A stretch of 5,940 nt of DNA, from contig SYKJ01000070.1 in assembly GCA_005798205.1 (NCBI GenBank), forward strand, positions 1-5,940, in the 5' to 3' direction. The notes under the pieces were generated by a model. The model was not told the origin of the DNA. It searched no databases and was given only the letters and a program-made list of their open reading frames with translations. This stretch comes from Bacteroidota bacterium (GTDB lineage Bacteria > Bacteroidota > Bacteroidia > Flavobacteriales > Crocinitomicaceae). Shown piece after piece: positions 1-5,940 of this stretch. Each line of letters starts with the position of its first letter. The first letter of the stretch is position 1. The translations under genes and the position numbers were made by a program.

Positions 1-1797
1 CACAATTTTTTGATCCATCCAATATTGAGGATACATGTGCATGCTCATAACAACCTGACAAGCATTGTAATTTTCATAATTATTTCCTCGGTGAATTTTC
101 CTAAGCAATTGATCACTTAGGGTATGAAATGGGACGATACGCCCGTCAAAGTCTTGCACAAGTAATTTTGCTAATTTTTGGGAATGTTCCTCTGAGACTA
201 CTCTAAATATTGCTTTGGTAGGTTTAGGATTAAATTCTTCATTCTTATGATCGTGATCATGACTTGAAGTATCTTGTCCGATGCCATACGAACAAAAAAA
301 GTTTAAAAAACCAAAAAGTAATATTGCTGCACCAATTTTTTCTCTTTTAATCTTTAACTTTTTTAGTTTTTCATTGAGATCTCTGAATCTTCCTTTCGGT
401 GCAAACAAAGAGAGAACCATTCCGATTGTCATTAGTAAATATCCAAAATAAGTTACATTTGTCCCGATTGCATCATGGTTAACACTAAGTCTTGTTCCCT
501 CCTCATTTTCTGGAGTAGCTGGATCATCTAAATCATAAGAAGATTGAAAAAAGCGATAGCCTTCGTAATCCATAATATTATTCATAAAAACCCTCTGATT
601 TCGCTCGTATTTATTTGCCGTATCTAGAATTGTTAGTTCACTTGCAAATGAAGATGGAGACTCGGATCCTGGGTATTTATCTAATTGAAAATCGCGGCAT
701 AAAATTGAAAAAGGAAGTTGTCTGCGAATACTCCCATATTCCAACTGAATACTAAGACCATTTAATTCAAAGCGTGTTGGAGTTGGAATTGCACCCATTC
801 CACCTTCTAAGCGTTTTTGGATTTTAGAGTTTCCAGAATTGACTGAAACAGTTAAATAATCCGAGCCAACATTTTTCTTGCCTGAAGAAACGAGCATTTT
901 TTTTGCATGCTTGATTTTCCTTTTGAATACAAACTGCTTGTCTCCAAGCTGGTACAATGTTGTTGTTTTAAAATTTACCCATTTATTGAGAGGAATTTCA
1001 GTAAACATTGAGTCGGTGGGACTTTGTCCGTTTTCTCTTGCTTTTTGCATTTCTGACATCGCCAAATAACGCAAAGGCAATAATGTTTTCACCTGAATAG
1101 AATCTCCAACTATACGTGTTTCGACTCCTGGAGTTGCTAATTCCTTCTCATATGATATTGGAATTTCACCAAGCATAAAAATATCATTTTCACACAAATA
1201 ATTGGATTTCATTCCATCCGTAACAAGTTCCAATGCCGATTCCTTAAATTTACTATTGATAATAAATGAATCAATCATTTTTGACTGAAAATCAAGGTAA
1301 GAAATGGTAATTTTTTTATCTCCAAATTTATATTCATGCTTAAATTCATTGTTTGAAATTGATGACATATAGTGAAGTTCAACAAAGTTTTTAGTTTCGC
1401 CTGTTTTGAGATTTTGAACGCTGGTAAGTAAATGTGGATCAGAAGTAAAAATAAAATCAGAAGTCTTTCCTTCTTTCACAAGCATAAGGCCATCGAAACT
1501 ATAAAATCGTGTGATGCCTGCACCAATAATGATAATTATAAAAGAAAGGTGGAAAGAAAGTAAGGCGATTTTTTCCCTTTCAAACATTCTATGCCTAAAA
1601 ATATTTGAAATTAAGTTAAAACATAAATAAATTAAGAGCAACTCAAACCAGGTGGCATTGTAGATTAAAAGTTTAGCAGTTTGAATACCATGTATGGATT
1701 CAATAAATGTAGCTGCACCAATTACAGCCAAAAAAATAATTAAAGCCAAAGAGGCACTTCGTAACGAAAAAAAAACGGAAATGAATTTATTAAACAT
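1..1797 (-). CDS. ccsBA: Cytochrome c biogenesis protein, CcsBA-like (ResB N-terminal part); partial, C-terminus outside window
   Basis: This frame reads open on the minus strand from the ATG at 1797-1795 to the window edge: 599 codons without a stop. The N-terminus has three membrane helices (about residues 11-32, 48-66 and 76-95). His83 in the third helix sits where ResB/CcsB proteins carry a conserved membrane histidine. A long extracytoplasmic domain follows, ending in the ResB-like stretch YRFFQSSYD (414-422), then helix 4 (about 448-465). Helix 5 (about 488-507) leads into a His-rich linker (H513, H515, H517) and the segment DGRIVPFHTLSDQLLRKI (551-568), which I recall from the region before the CcsA part of Bacteroidota CcsBA fusions. 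Family role: System II haem export and attachment to c-type cytochromes at the membrane. The fusion is inferred, because the haem-handling WWD motif lies outside the window; a ResB-only protein is less likely given the sequence after helix 5. An in-frame TTG at 1821-1819 is a less likely start. Confidence 0.88.
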   Translation of the reverse strand, partial: MFNKFISVFFSLRSASLALIIFLAVIGAATFIESIHGIQTAKLLIYNATWFELLLIYLCFNLISNIFRHRMFEREKIALLSFHLSFIIIIIGAGITRFYSFDGLMLVKEGKTSDFIFTSDPHLLTSVQNLKTGETKNFVELHYMSSISNNEFKHEYKFGDKKITISYLDFQSKMIDSFIINSKFKESALELVTDGMKSNYLCENDIFMLGEIPISYEKELATPGVETRIVGDSIQVKTLLPLRYLAMSEMQKARENGQSPTDSMFTEIPLNKWVNFKTTTLYQLGDKQFVFKRKIKHAKKMLVSSGKKNVGSDYLTVSVNSGNSKIQKRLEGGMGAIPTPTRFELNGLSIQLEYGSIRRQLPFSILCRDFQLDKYPGSESPSSFASELTILDTANKYERNQRVFMNNIMDYEGYRFFQSSYDLDDPATPENEEGTRLSVNHDAIGTNVTYFGYLLMTIGMVLSLFAPKGRFRDLNEKLKKLKIKREKIGAAILLFGFLNFFCSYGIGQDTSSHDHDHKNEEFNPKPTKAIFRVVSEEHSQKLAKLLVQDFDGRIVPFHTLSDQLLRKIHRGNNYENYNACQVVMSMHMYPQYWMDQKIV

Positions 1798-1808
1798 TAA
1801 ATTTTTTA

Positions 1809-1816
1809 CAAAAATA
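1809..1816 (-). promoter_or_regulatory. Candidate -7 element (TATTTTTG) for the CcsBA-like gene
   Basis: Read on the minus strand, these bases are TATTTTTG, a match to the Bacteroidota TAnnTTTG element. No TTG lies at the expected distance upstream; the nearest is about 27 bp away. The element is only 11 bp from the ATG, so the transcript leader would be very short. In AT-rich DNA this motif also occurs by chance, so the call is weak. Confidence 0.25.
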
Positions 1817-1826
1817 GGCAATGCCT
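1816..1826. repeat. 11-bp palindrome AGGCA-A-TGCCT in the divergent promoter region
   Basis: Two 5-base arms (1816-1820 and 1822-1826) are perfect inverted repeats around one central base. The palindrome adjoins the candidate -7 element of the left gene on its upstream side, where an operator could lie. It is GC-richer than the surrounding AT-rich DNA. It is too short for an intrinsic terminator and has no adjacent T-run. Confidence 0.35.
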
Positions 1827-1940
1827 TTCGAATAACACATCTTCAACATTAAACTTAATTATTTATGCTTTTGTTCATTTAAATTCGAATCTTATTAAAA
1901 GAAAAAAAACTCAAGAAAGTCATAGAGAAAATCATTTACT

Positions 1941-1948
1941 TAACTTTG
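1941..1948 (+). promoter_or_regulatory. Candidate -7 element (TAACTTTG) for the saccharopine dehydrogenase operon
   Basis: TAACTTTG matches the Bacteroidota -7 consensus TAnnTTTG exactly. It would put the transcript start near 1955, leaving a leader of about 30 bases before the ATG at 1988. No clear -33 TTG is seen at the usual distance, so only the -7 half is supported. It would drive the three-gene run that starts at 1988. Confidence 0.5.
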
Positions 1949-1957
1949 TGTAACACA
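1947..1957. repeat. 11-bp palindrome TGTGT-A-ACACA at the promoter of the saccharopine dehydrogenase operon
   Basis: Arms TGTGT (1947-1951) and ACACA (1953-1957) are perfect inverted repeats around a single A. The palindrome overlaps the last two bases of the candidate -7 element and covers the expected transcript start, a typical place for a repressor operator. No binding protein can be named from the sequence. Confidence 0.35.
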
Positions 1958-1987
1958 CTGATGCGTTAAAATTTTAATTTGCTGAAA

Positions 1988-3328
1988 ATGAAATCAATAC
2001 TTATTCTTGGTGCAGGTATGTCAAGTTCAACGTTAATAAAATACCTCTTATCTAATGCAAAAGAATACGATTGGTTTGTGAGAGTTGTTGACCAAGACAT
2101 CGAATTAGTAAAAAGTAAAATTAACAATCATGAGCGAGGGGAAGCCCTTTCATTTGACGCACTTGATTCGTCAGAGAGAAGAATAAGAATAAAAAAGTCT
2201 GATCTTGTTATTTCTATGTTGCCCGCAAGATATCATGTTGCCGTTGCGCAAGATTGCATTGATTTAAAAGTTAATCTAATCACTCCCTCATATATTTCGA
2301 AAGAAATGGAGAATTTAGATGATGCGGCAAAAAAAGCTGGAATTATCATAATGAATGAGATTGGAGTTGACCCCGGAATTGATCACATGAGTGCGATGAA
2401 AATCATTCATGATATTCAAAGAAAAAAAGGAGAATTACTTAGCTTTAAATCTTTTTGCGGTGGCTTAATTGCTCCGGCTTACGATACAAATCCATGGCAT
2501 TATAAATTTACATGGAATCCTCGCAATGTTGTTCTTGCTGGTCAAGGTGGCTTGGCCTGTTTCATTGAAAAAAACGAATACAAATACTTACCATACAATC
2601 GTCTTTTTAAGAAAATTGATCGTATTAAAATTGAAAAATTTGGCGTTTTTGAAGGATATGCAAACAGAGATGCTTTGCGGTATAGAAAAACATATGGAAT
2701 TGATACTATTCCGACAATTTATAGAGGAACATTGCGTAGACCAAATTTCTGTCAGGGCTGGGATGTTTTTATTGAATTGGGAATGACAGACGACCAAACC
2801 ATAATGACAAATACGCATTTACTTACTCCTCGTACTTTTTTAAATGCATTTCTTCCTTATAAGTCTCGTATTTCTGTTGAGGAAAAGTTTAAATTATTTC
2901 TTCGTCCTGAAAGAGCCTATTTATTTGAGCAATTTGAGTGGTTGGGATTATTTAAATCTGACATTAACTTTGAACTCACTGAAGCATCACCAGCAAAATT
3001 ATTAGAGGAGCTTTTAATAAAAAAATTAAGTTTAGAGGCTGGTGATAAGGATATGTTGGTAATGTATCACCAATTCAAATATGTTTTAAAGGGTAAAAAA
3101 TACAAAGTTGAATCTTCTATGGTTAATTTAGGAATGGATCAGCAATTTACATCCATGTCTAATACCGTTGGTTTACCTGTTGCGATTGCTGCAAAAATGA
3201 TTCTTAATGGAAGTTTGCAGGAAAAAGGTGTAACTTTACCTATAAAGAAAGAAGTCTATGAGCCAATTCTTAATGAGTTAAAAAATTATGGGATTGAATT
3301 CAATGAATCAGAAAAAATAATTAATTAA
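1988..3328 (+). CDS. Saccharopine dehydrogenase, Lys9-type (saccharopine reductase family)
   Basis: The 446-residue protein opens with a Rossmann nucleotide-binding fold: ILILGAGMSSS at residues 4-14 and an acidic D35 after the second strand. SMLP (76-79) closes the fold, and the family signature EIGVDPGIDHM follows at 124-134. SFCGGLIAPAYDTNPWHYKF (155-174) and TVGLP (393-397) match conserved segments of the saccharopine dehydrogenase C-terminal domain. The family interconverts saccharopine with glutamate and aminoadipate semialdehyde in lysine metabolism, using NAD(P); in a bacterium of this type lysine breakdown is the likely direction. The lysine-ketoglutarate reductase partner is not in the window. 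I chose the ATG at 1988 because it places the first beta strand right at the N-terminus; an upstream TTG at 1979 would add only three residues. The DUF3467 gene starts 11 bp after the stop. Carboxynorspermidine dehydrogenase-like activity is a less likely alternative. Confidence 0.88.
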   Translation: MKSILILGAGMSSSTLIKYLLSNAKEYDWFVRVVDQDIELVKSKINNHERGEALSFDALDSSERRIRIKKSDLVISMLPARYHVAVAQDCIDLKVNLITPSYISKEMENLDDAAKKAGIIIMNEIGVDPGIDHMSAMKIIHDIQRKKGELLSFKSFCGGLIAPAYDTNPWHYKFTWNPRNVVLAGQGGLACFIEKNEYKYLPYNRLFKKIDRIKIEKFGVFEGYANRDALRYRKTYGIDTIPTIYRGTLRRPNFCQGWDVFIELGMTDDQTIMTNTHLLTPRTFLNAFLPYKSRISVEEKFKLFLRPERAYLFEQFEWLGLFKSDINFELTEASPAKLLEELLIKKLSLEAGDKDMLVMYHQFKYVLKGKKYKVESSMVNLGMDQQFTSMSNTVGLPVAIAAKMILNGSLQEKGVTLPIKKEVYEPILNELKNYGIEFNESEKIIN

Positions 3329-3339
3329 ACAAAAGAAAA

Positions 3340-3645
3340 ATGCAAAACGAAGAAAAACAAATGGATATTGAGTTAACGGAAGAAGTTGCCTTAGGAATAT
3401 ATTCAAACCTAGCTATCATTACTCATTCACCAGCTGAGGTAGTTTGTGATTTTGTTCAAATTATGCCAGGAATGCCAAAAGGAAAAGTACGTTCTCGCGT
3501 GATAATGACTCCTCAAAATGCAAAACGATTTTTACTAGCTTTAACTGAAAATATTCAAAAATACGAACAAAGTTTTGGTATGATTGAAGATCCGCAATCT
3601 GGAATGCCACCAATGAATTTTGGAACGCCAAGCACCATGGCTTAA
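3340..3645 (+). CDS. DUF3467 domain protein, function unknown
   Basis: This 101-residue soluble protein matches the DUF3467 family along most of its length. Core segments are IELTEEVALGIYSNLAIITH (10-29), where the family's I-YSN-A pattern is clear, VCDFVQIMPGMPKGKVRSRV (35-54) and TPQNAKRFLLAL (57-68). It ends in a Pro/Met/Gly-rich tail (84-101) that is probably disordered. There is no signal peptide or membrane segment, so it should be cytoplasmic. The family has no established function to my knowledge. The gene lies 11 bp after the saccharopine dehydrogenase stop and 10 bp before the glycosyltransferase, so it is probably co-transcribed with both. An in-frame ATG at 3361 (residue 8) could also be the start, since it begins just before the conserved core; the first ATG has an A-rich leader and is preferred. 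Confidence 0.85.
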   Translation: MQNEEKQMDIELTEEVALGIYSNLAIITHSPAEVVCDFVQIMPGMPKGKVRSRVIMTPQNAKRFLLALTENIQKYEQSFGMIEDPQSGMPPMNFGTPSTMA

Positions 3646-3655
3646 GTAATTTAGA

Positions 3656-4555
3656 ATGCTCTCAATTTGTATTCCTGTCTACAATGTTGATGTTACTAAA
3701 TTGGTAACTGATTTGCTAAAGCAAACACAAGAAAGTAAGGAGCCAATTGAACTAATTATAATAGATGACGCATCTGATCTAAAAATTAAATCGATTAATC
3801 GATTGCTCTCGAATTTTTGTCAGATTATAGAATTGGAAACTAATGTAGGGCGCTCAAAAATTAGAAATCTTTTTGTAAAAGAGACGAAAAATCCCTACTT
3901 ACTTTTTTTAGATTGCGATTCAGAAATAGTATCTCCAACGTTCATATCTTCGTATTTAGCGGAACTTAAATTACGAAAGCCAAATGTTCTTTTTGGCGGG
4001 AGTATTTATCAGGAAATCCAACCTGAAAAAGATAAAATTTTGCGTTGGAAGACAAGTAGGATAAGAGAAAGTAAAGCCCTCGAAGAACGAAATTCAAATT
4101 TTAACTCAGGATTTAAAACTAACAATTTTATAATTGAAAAAGCTTTACTGGAAAAGTATTCCTTCAATGAAAAATTGAAAGGTTACGGACATGAAGATAC
4201 ATTATTTGCATTTGAGTTATCACAATCTAAGATCCAAATTTATCAATGCAATAATCCAGTTCTTAATGCTCATTTGGATTCAAATGAAGAATATTTAAAA
4301 AAAACCGATGAGGCTATAAAAAATTTAGCTGAGGTTCTAAAAATCATTCATTACGATAGTGAATTCATAAAGCAAATACCCTTGTTAAAAAACTACTTTT
4401 TATTAAAAAATTCAAAGTTGTTAATCGTCTTAAAACCCTTTTTCTGGATGATAAAACCAAGTTTAAATCGCTTTCTGAAATCGGGCATCTTTTTTCTTTG
4501 GATGTTTGATTTATATAAATTAATTGGATTTACAAGACTACATGTCATCAAGTAA
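3656..4555 (+). CDS. Family 2 glycosyltransferase (GT-A fold)
   Basis: The 299-residue protein starts directly with the GT2 strand LSICIPVYN (2-10). Further GT-A landmarks are IIIDDAS (34-40), which contacts the nucleotide sugar, NVGRSKIRN (63-71), and the metal-binding DxD motif as LDCDSE (85-90). GYGHEDTLFA (177-186) carries the acidic residues expected near the catalytic base. The last 50 or so residues (about 245-290) are hydrophobic and basic, with several aromatics, and probably attach the enzyme to the inner face of the membrane. The family transfers a sugar from a nucleotide donor to an acceptor; donor and acceptor cannot be read from the sequence. It follows the DUF3467 gene after 10 bp and overlaps the 3' end of the opposing GT4 gene by 18 bp. 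A role in surface polysaccharide or lipid-linked glycan synthesis is inferred from the neighbouring glycosyltransferase. Confidence 0.87.
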   Translation: MLSICIPVYNVDVTKLVTDLLKQTQESKEPIELIIIDDASDLKIKSINRLLSNFCQIIELETNVGRSKIRNLFVKETKNPYLLFLDCDSEIVSPTFISSYLAELKLRKPNVLFGGSIYQEIQPEKDKILRWKTSRIRESKALEERNSNFNSGFKTNNFIIEKALLEKYSFNEKLKGYGHEDTLFAFELSQSKIQIYQCNNPVLNAHLDSNEEYLKKTDEAIKNLAEVLKIIHYDSEFIKQIPLLKNYFLLKNSKLLIVLKPFFWMIKPSLNRFLKSGIFFLWMFDLYKLIGFTRLHVIK

Positions 4556-5653
4556 TTTAATCAACTTTTGTTTTTCATTTTCCCAAGATTCAATTTTTGC
4601 AGCTTTCAGGCAATTTTCTTGCATCCTTTTTAGCTCTTTTGGATTGTCTCTGAGATAGGTTATTCCTGCGGCAATTGCTTGTGGTGTAACTGCGGTAACG
4701 GAAATTCCTATTTGATACTTTTGAATAAGAGAGGATATTTCTATCAATTGTGAGCTAATAATTGGCGTTCCTGCATGCATGTAGTCAAATAATTTATTCG
4801 GAAGTGCAAGTTCGTAGTTTTTGCTGAGAGGTTTATCAATTGCCAATCCGATATCGGCCAATTCTGTAAAGCCCATTAATTCCTTGTAAGGTCTTTTTGC
4901 AAAGAATTTAACTTTCCTTTCCAATCCCCCTTTACGAACAATACTTTTAGCCAATGGAATAACATCACCATCTCCAACGATTATCAAGGAAACATTCTCT
5001 AGCAAACTCATGGAAAGAATAGCTTCTTCGATTCCTCTTTCAATATTTAAACCACTTCCTTGAATGATTACAACGAAATTTTCTTCGGGAATGTCAATGT
5101 CCTTTTTTTGTAGGGTTGAGCTAAGGCTATAAAAGTAAGGCACATTTCTGACTACTGTTATTTTCTTATCGTAAAGTGATTGGTAAATATCAGCAATTGA
5201 TTGATTTACGGTAATTATAAATTTTAATTTTGGAAAAATATACCGTTCAATTACTAACCATACATAGCGGACTCTTTTTCTTGCAATTAGTTCAGGAGTC
5301 TCAGTAAATAATTCATGTGAATCGTATATTAATTTTGTTCTTCGGGAAAATTTACTGCAACAATAATTTGCAAGCAATGTATCAAGATCATTAGAAAATA
5401 AAATATCTTTTTTTTGAAAGAGCAAAAAGAAAAACAGGCGCAAATTAAATTCCATATAGAAAAAAGGACCTTTCTGAAACACTAATTTAAACCTCTTACA
5501 GGGGTAATTTCTTGTTTCTAAGTTCACACTATCGGATTTAATTCGTCCAATAAGAAGGACCTCAAAACCATGCTCCAAAAGGGTTTTACAAGTTCTATCA
5601 ATACGGTTGTCAGTCGATAAATCAGTAGTTGCAGAAACAATTATTTTTTTCAT
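4538..5653 (-). CDS. GT4-type glycosyltransferase (GT-B fold)
   Basis: The 371-residue protein has the two-domain layout of family 4 glycosyltransferases. The N-terminal domain begins with IIVSATTDLSTDNRIDR (4-20) and HGFEVLLIGR (28-37), and includes YDSHELFTE (110-118). VRNVPYF (168-174) marks the domain junction. The C-terminal donor-binding domain has IIQGSGLNIERGIEEAI (196-212), SLIIVGDGD (222-230) and LPNKLFDYMHAGTPII (284-299). In the last motif an Asp (D290) stands where many GT4 enzymes have the second Glu of the EX7E motif. No signal peptide is seen, so the enzyme is cytoplasmic, possibly loosely bound to the membrane through the hydrophobic stretch near 66-79. The sugar and acceptor are unknown. 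The ATG at 5653 is chosen because the first beta strand follows it immediately. The gene is convergent with the GT2 gene and divergent from the tRNA genes. Confidence 0.88.
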   Translation of the reverse strand: MKKIIVSATTDLSTDNRIDRTCKTLLEHGFEVLLIGRIKSDSVNLETRNYPCKRFKLVFQKGPFFYMEFNLRLFFFLLFQKKDILFSNDLDTLLANYCCSKFSRRTKLIYDSHELFTETPELIARKRVRYVWLVIERYIFPKLKFIITVNQSIADIYQSLYDKKITVVRNVPYFYSLSSTLQKKDIDIPEENFVVIIQGSGLNIERGIEEAILSMSLLENVSLIIVGDGDVIPLAKSIVRKGGLERKVKFFAKRPYKELMGFTELADIGLAIDKPLSKNYELALPNKLFDYMHAGTPIISSQLIEISSLIQKYQIGISVTAVTPQAIAAGITYLRDNPKELKRMQENCLKAAKIESWENEKQKLIKLLDDM

Positions 5654-5663
5654 TGCTTAACTA

Positions 5664-5697
5664 CAAAATTAATGAAATGACACTGACTAAGAAACAA
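5664..5697 (-). promoter_or_regulatory. Candidate promoter for the GT4 gene
   Basis: On the minus strand TAATTTTG (5671-5664) matches the TAnnTTTG -7 element, with a TTG (5697-5695) 23 bp upstream, at the upper end of the tolerated spacing. The transcript would start only a few bases before the ATG at 5653, giving an almost leaderless message. This closeness, and the frequency of such motifs in AT-rich DNA, make the call weak. Confidence 0.3.
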
Positions 5698-5743
5698 GCA
5701 ATATTTTTTGACCAAATTAATATCAATATTTTTTGAAAAAGAC

Positions 5744-5773
5744 TTTGTCGTACAAAAAAGTTTCGTATATTTG
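5744..5773 (+). promoter_or_regulatory. Promoter of the tRNA-Thr/tRNA-Tyr transcript
   Basis: TTTG at 5744-5747 and TATATTTG at 5766-5773 match the Bacteroidota -33 and -7 elements, separated by 18 bp. This is the most complete promoter in the window. The start would fall near 5778-5781, leaving about 55 bases of leader to be removed before the mature tRNA-Thr 5' end at 5835, as by RNase P. Confidence 0.65.
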
Positions 5774-5834
5774 CAATCCGAAATTGAAATCGGACTGTAA
5801 AAAAACGTTCTTTATTTAAGATACCATAACATTA

Positions 5835-5908
5835 GCCGATGTAGCTCAGTTGGCCAGAGCAGCTGATTTGTAATCAGCTGGTCGGGGGTTCGAATCCCTC
5901 CATCGGCT
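5835..5908 (+). tRNA. tRNA-Thr, anticodon TGT
   Basis: The 74-nt sequence folds as a complete cloverleaf. Acceptor GCCGATG (5835-5841) pairs with CATCGGC (5901-5907). The D stem is GCTC/GAGC (5844-5847, 5857-5860). The anticodon stem GCTGA/TCAGC (5862-5866, 5874-5878) encloses the loop TTTGTAA with anticodon TGT at 5869-5871, reading ACA for threonine. The T arm is GGGGG, TTCGAAT, CCCTC (5884-5900), with one G-T pair. The discriminator is T5908. CCA is not encoded (the genomic bases after the discriminator are CAT), so the tail must be added enzymatically. A second tRNA begins 9 bp downstream, so the two are probably processed from one transcript. Confidence 0.96.
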
Positions 5909-5917
5909 CATGAAGTT

Positions 5918-5940
5918 GGGGAGATACTCAAGCGGCCAAC
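5918..5940 (+). tRNA. tRNA-Tyr, probable; 5' end only, cut by the window edge
   Basis: GGGGAGA (5918-5924) would be the 5' acceptor strand, followed by TACTCAAGCGGCCAAC, which closely resembles the D arm of class II tRNAs, and of bacterial tRNA-Tyr in particular. Only 23 bases are visible; the anticodon and long variable arm are outside the window. A serine or leucine tRNA is less likely from the D-arm sequence. The Thr-Tyr order is also that of the conserved Thr-Tyr-Gly-Thr-tuf cluster, which supports Tyr by analogy. Confidence 0.75.

Noticed and set aside
878..1069. 63-codon plus-strand open frame
   Set aside because: It lies wholly within the minus-strand CcsBA-like gene, resembles no family I recognise, and is explained as a shadow frame.
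1979..1987. TTG start giving three extra residues on saccharopine dehydrogenase
   Set aside because: The ATG at 1988 puts the Rossmann strand at the N-terminus as usual in the family, and the TTG has no better leader.
1798..1987. Small gene or RNA in the first divergent gap
   Set aside because: No open frame of useful length and no strong fold are seen; promoter elements and two short palindromes account for the gap.
2469..2818. Open frames of 105 codons (plus) and 76 codons (minus) within the saccharopine dehydrogenase gene
   Set aside because: The main frame here carries conserved family motifs without interruption, and neither alternative frame resembles a protein family.
4500..4600. Possible bidirectional terminator between the convergent glycosyltransferase genes
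   Set aside because: The genes overlap and I see no GC-rich hairpin with flanking A- and T-runs.
1..5940. A defence system, mobile element or CRISPR array
   Set aside because: No repeat-spacer structure, transposase, integrase, terminal inverted repeats, nuclease or toxin-like gene is visible, and every recognisable gene is a housekeeping or glycan enzyme or the conserved DUF3467 family. A tRNA gene can be an integration site, but no repeat of its 3' end is evident in the window.

Overview
The window looks like chromosomal DNA from a member of the Bacteroidota. The base composition is AT-rich. Sequences matching the phylum's -7 promoter element TAnnTTTG lie in both upstream intergenic gaps. 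Start codons have A/T-rich leaders rather than strong Shine-Dalgarno sequences. The tRNA whose 3' end is visible does not encode its CCA tail. The protein families (a ResB-type CcsBA protein, a Lys9-type saccharopine dehydrogenase, DUF3467) fit the same group, but the genus cannot be named from this sequence.

Layout: (1) Bases 1-1797, minus strand, hold the first 599 codons of a large membrane protein for cytochrome c maturation; it continues past the left edge. (2) Bases 1798-1987 are a divergent promoter region with a candidate -7 element for each direction, each touching a short palindrome. (3) Bases 1988-4555, plus strand, hold three closely spaced genes: saccharopine dehydrogenase, a DUF3467 protein and a family 2 glycosyltransferase. 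The gaps are 11 and 10 bp, so they are probably one transcript. (4) Bases 4538-5653, minus strand, hold a GT4-type glycosyltransferase whose 3' end overlaps that of the preceding gene by 18 bp. (5) Bases 5654-5834 are a second divergent gap, with a good promoter for the tRNAs and a weaker candidate for the GT4 gene. (6) Bases 5835-5940 hold tRNA-Thr(TGT) and the 5' end of a probable tRNA-Tyr that runs off the right edge.

The genes do not form one pathway. The left gene serves respiration (haem attachment to c-type cytochromes), the saccharopine dehydrogenase serves lysine metabolism, and the two glycosyltransferases probably act on surface or secreted glycans with unknown acceptors. The Thr-Tyr tRNA pair resembles the start of the widely conserved Thr-Tyr-Gly-Thr-tuf cluster, whose remainder would lie outside the window.

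I looked for an undescribed system and found no convincing one. There is no CRISPR array, insertion sequence, toxin-antitoxin pair or unexplained gap over 300 bp. The points most worth checking are the two palindromes in the divergent promoter region, the position of the DUF3467 gene, the overlapping convergent glycosyltransferase genes and a histidine-rich linker in the CcsBA-like protein.
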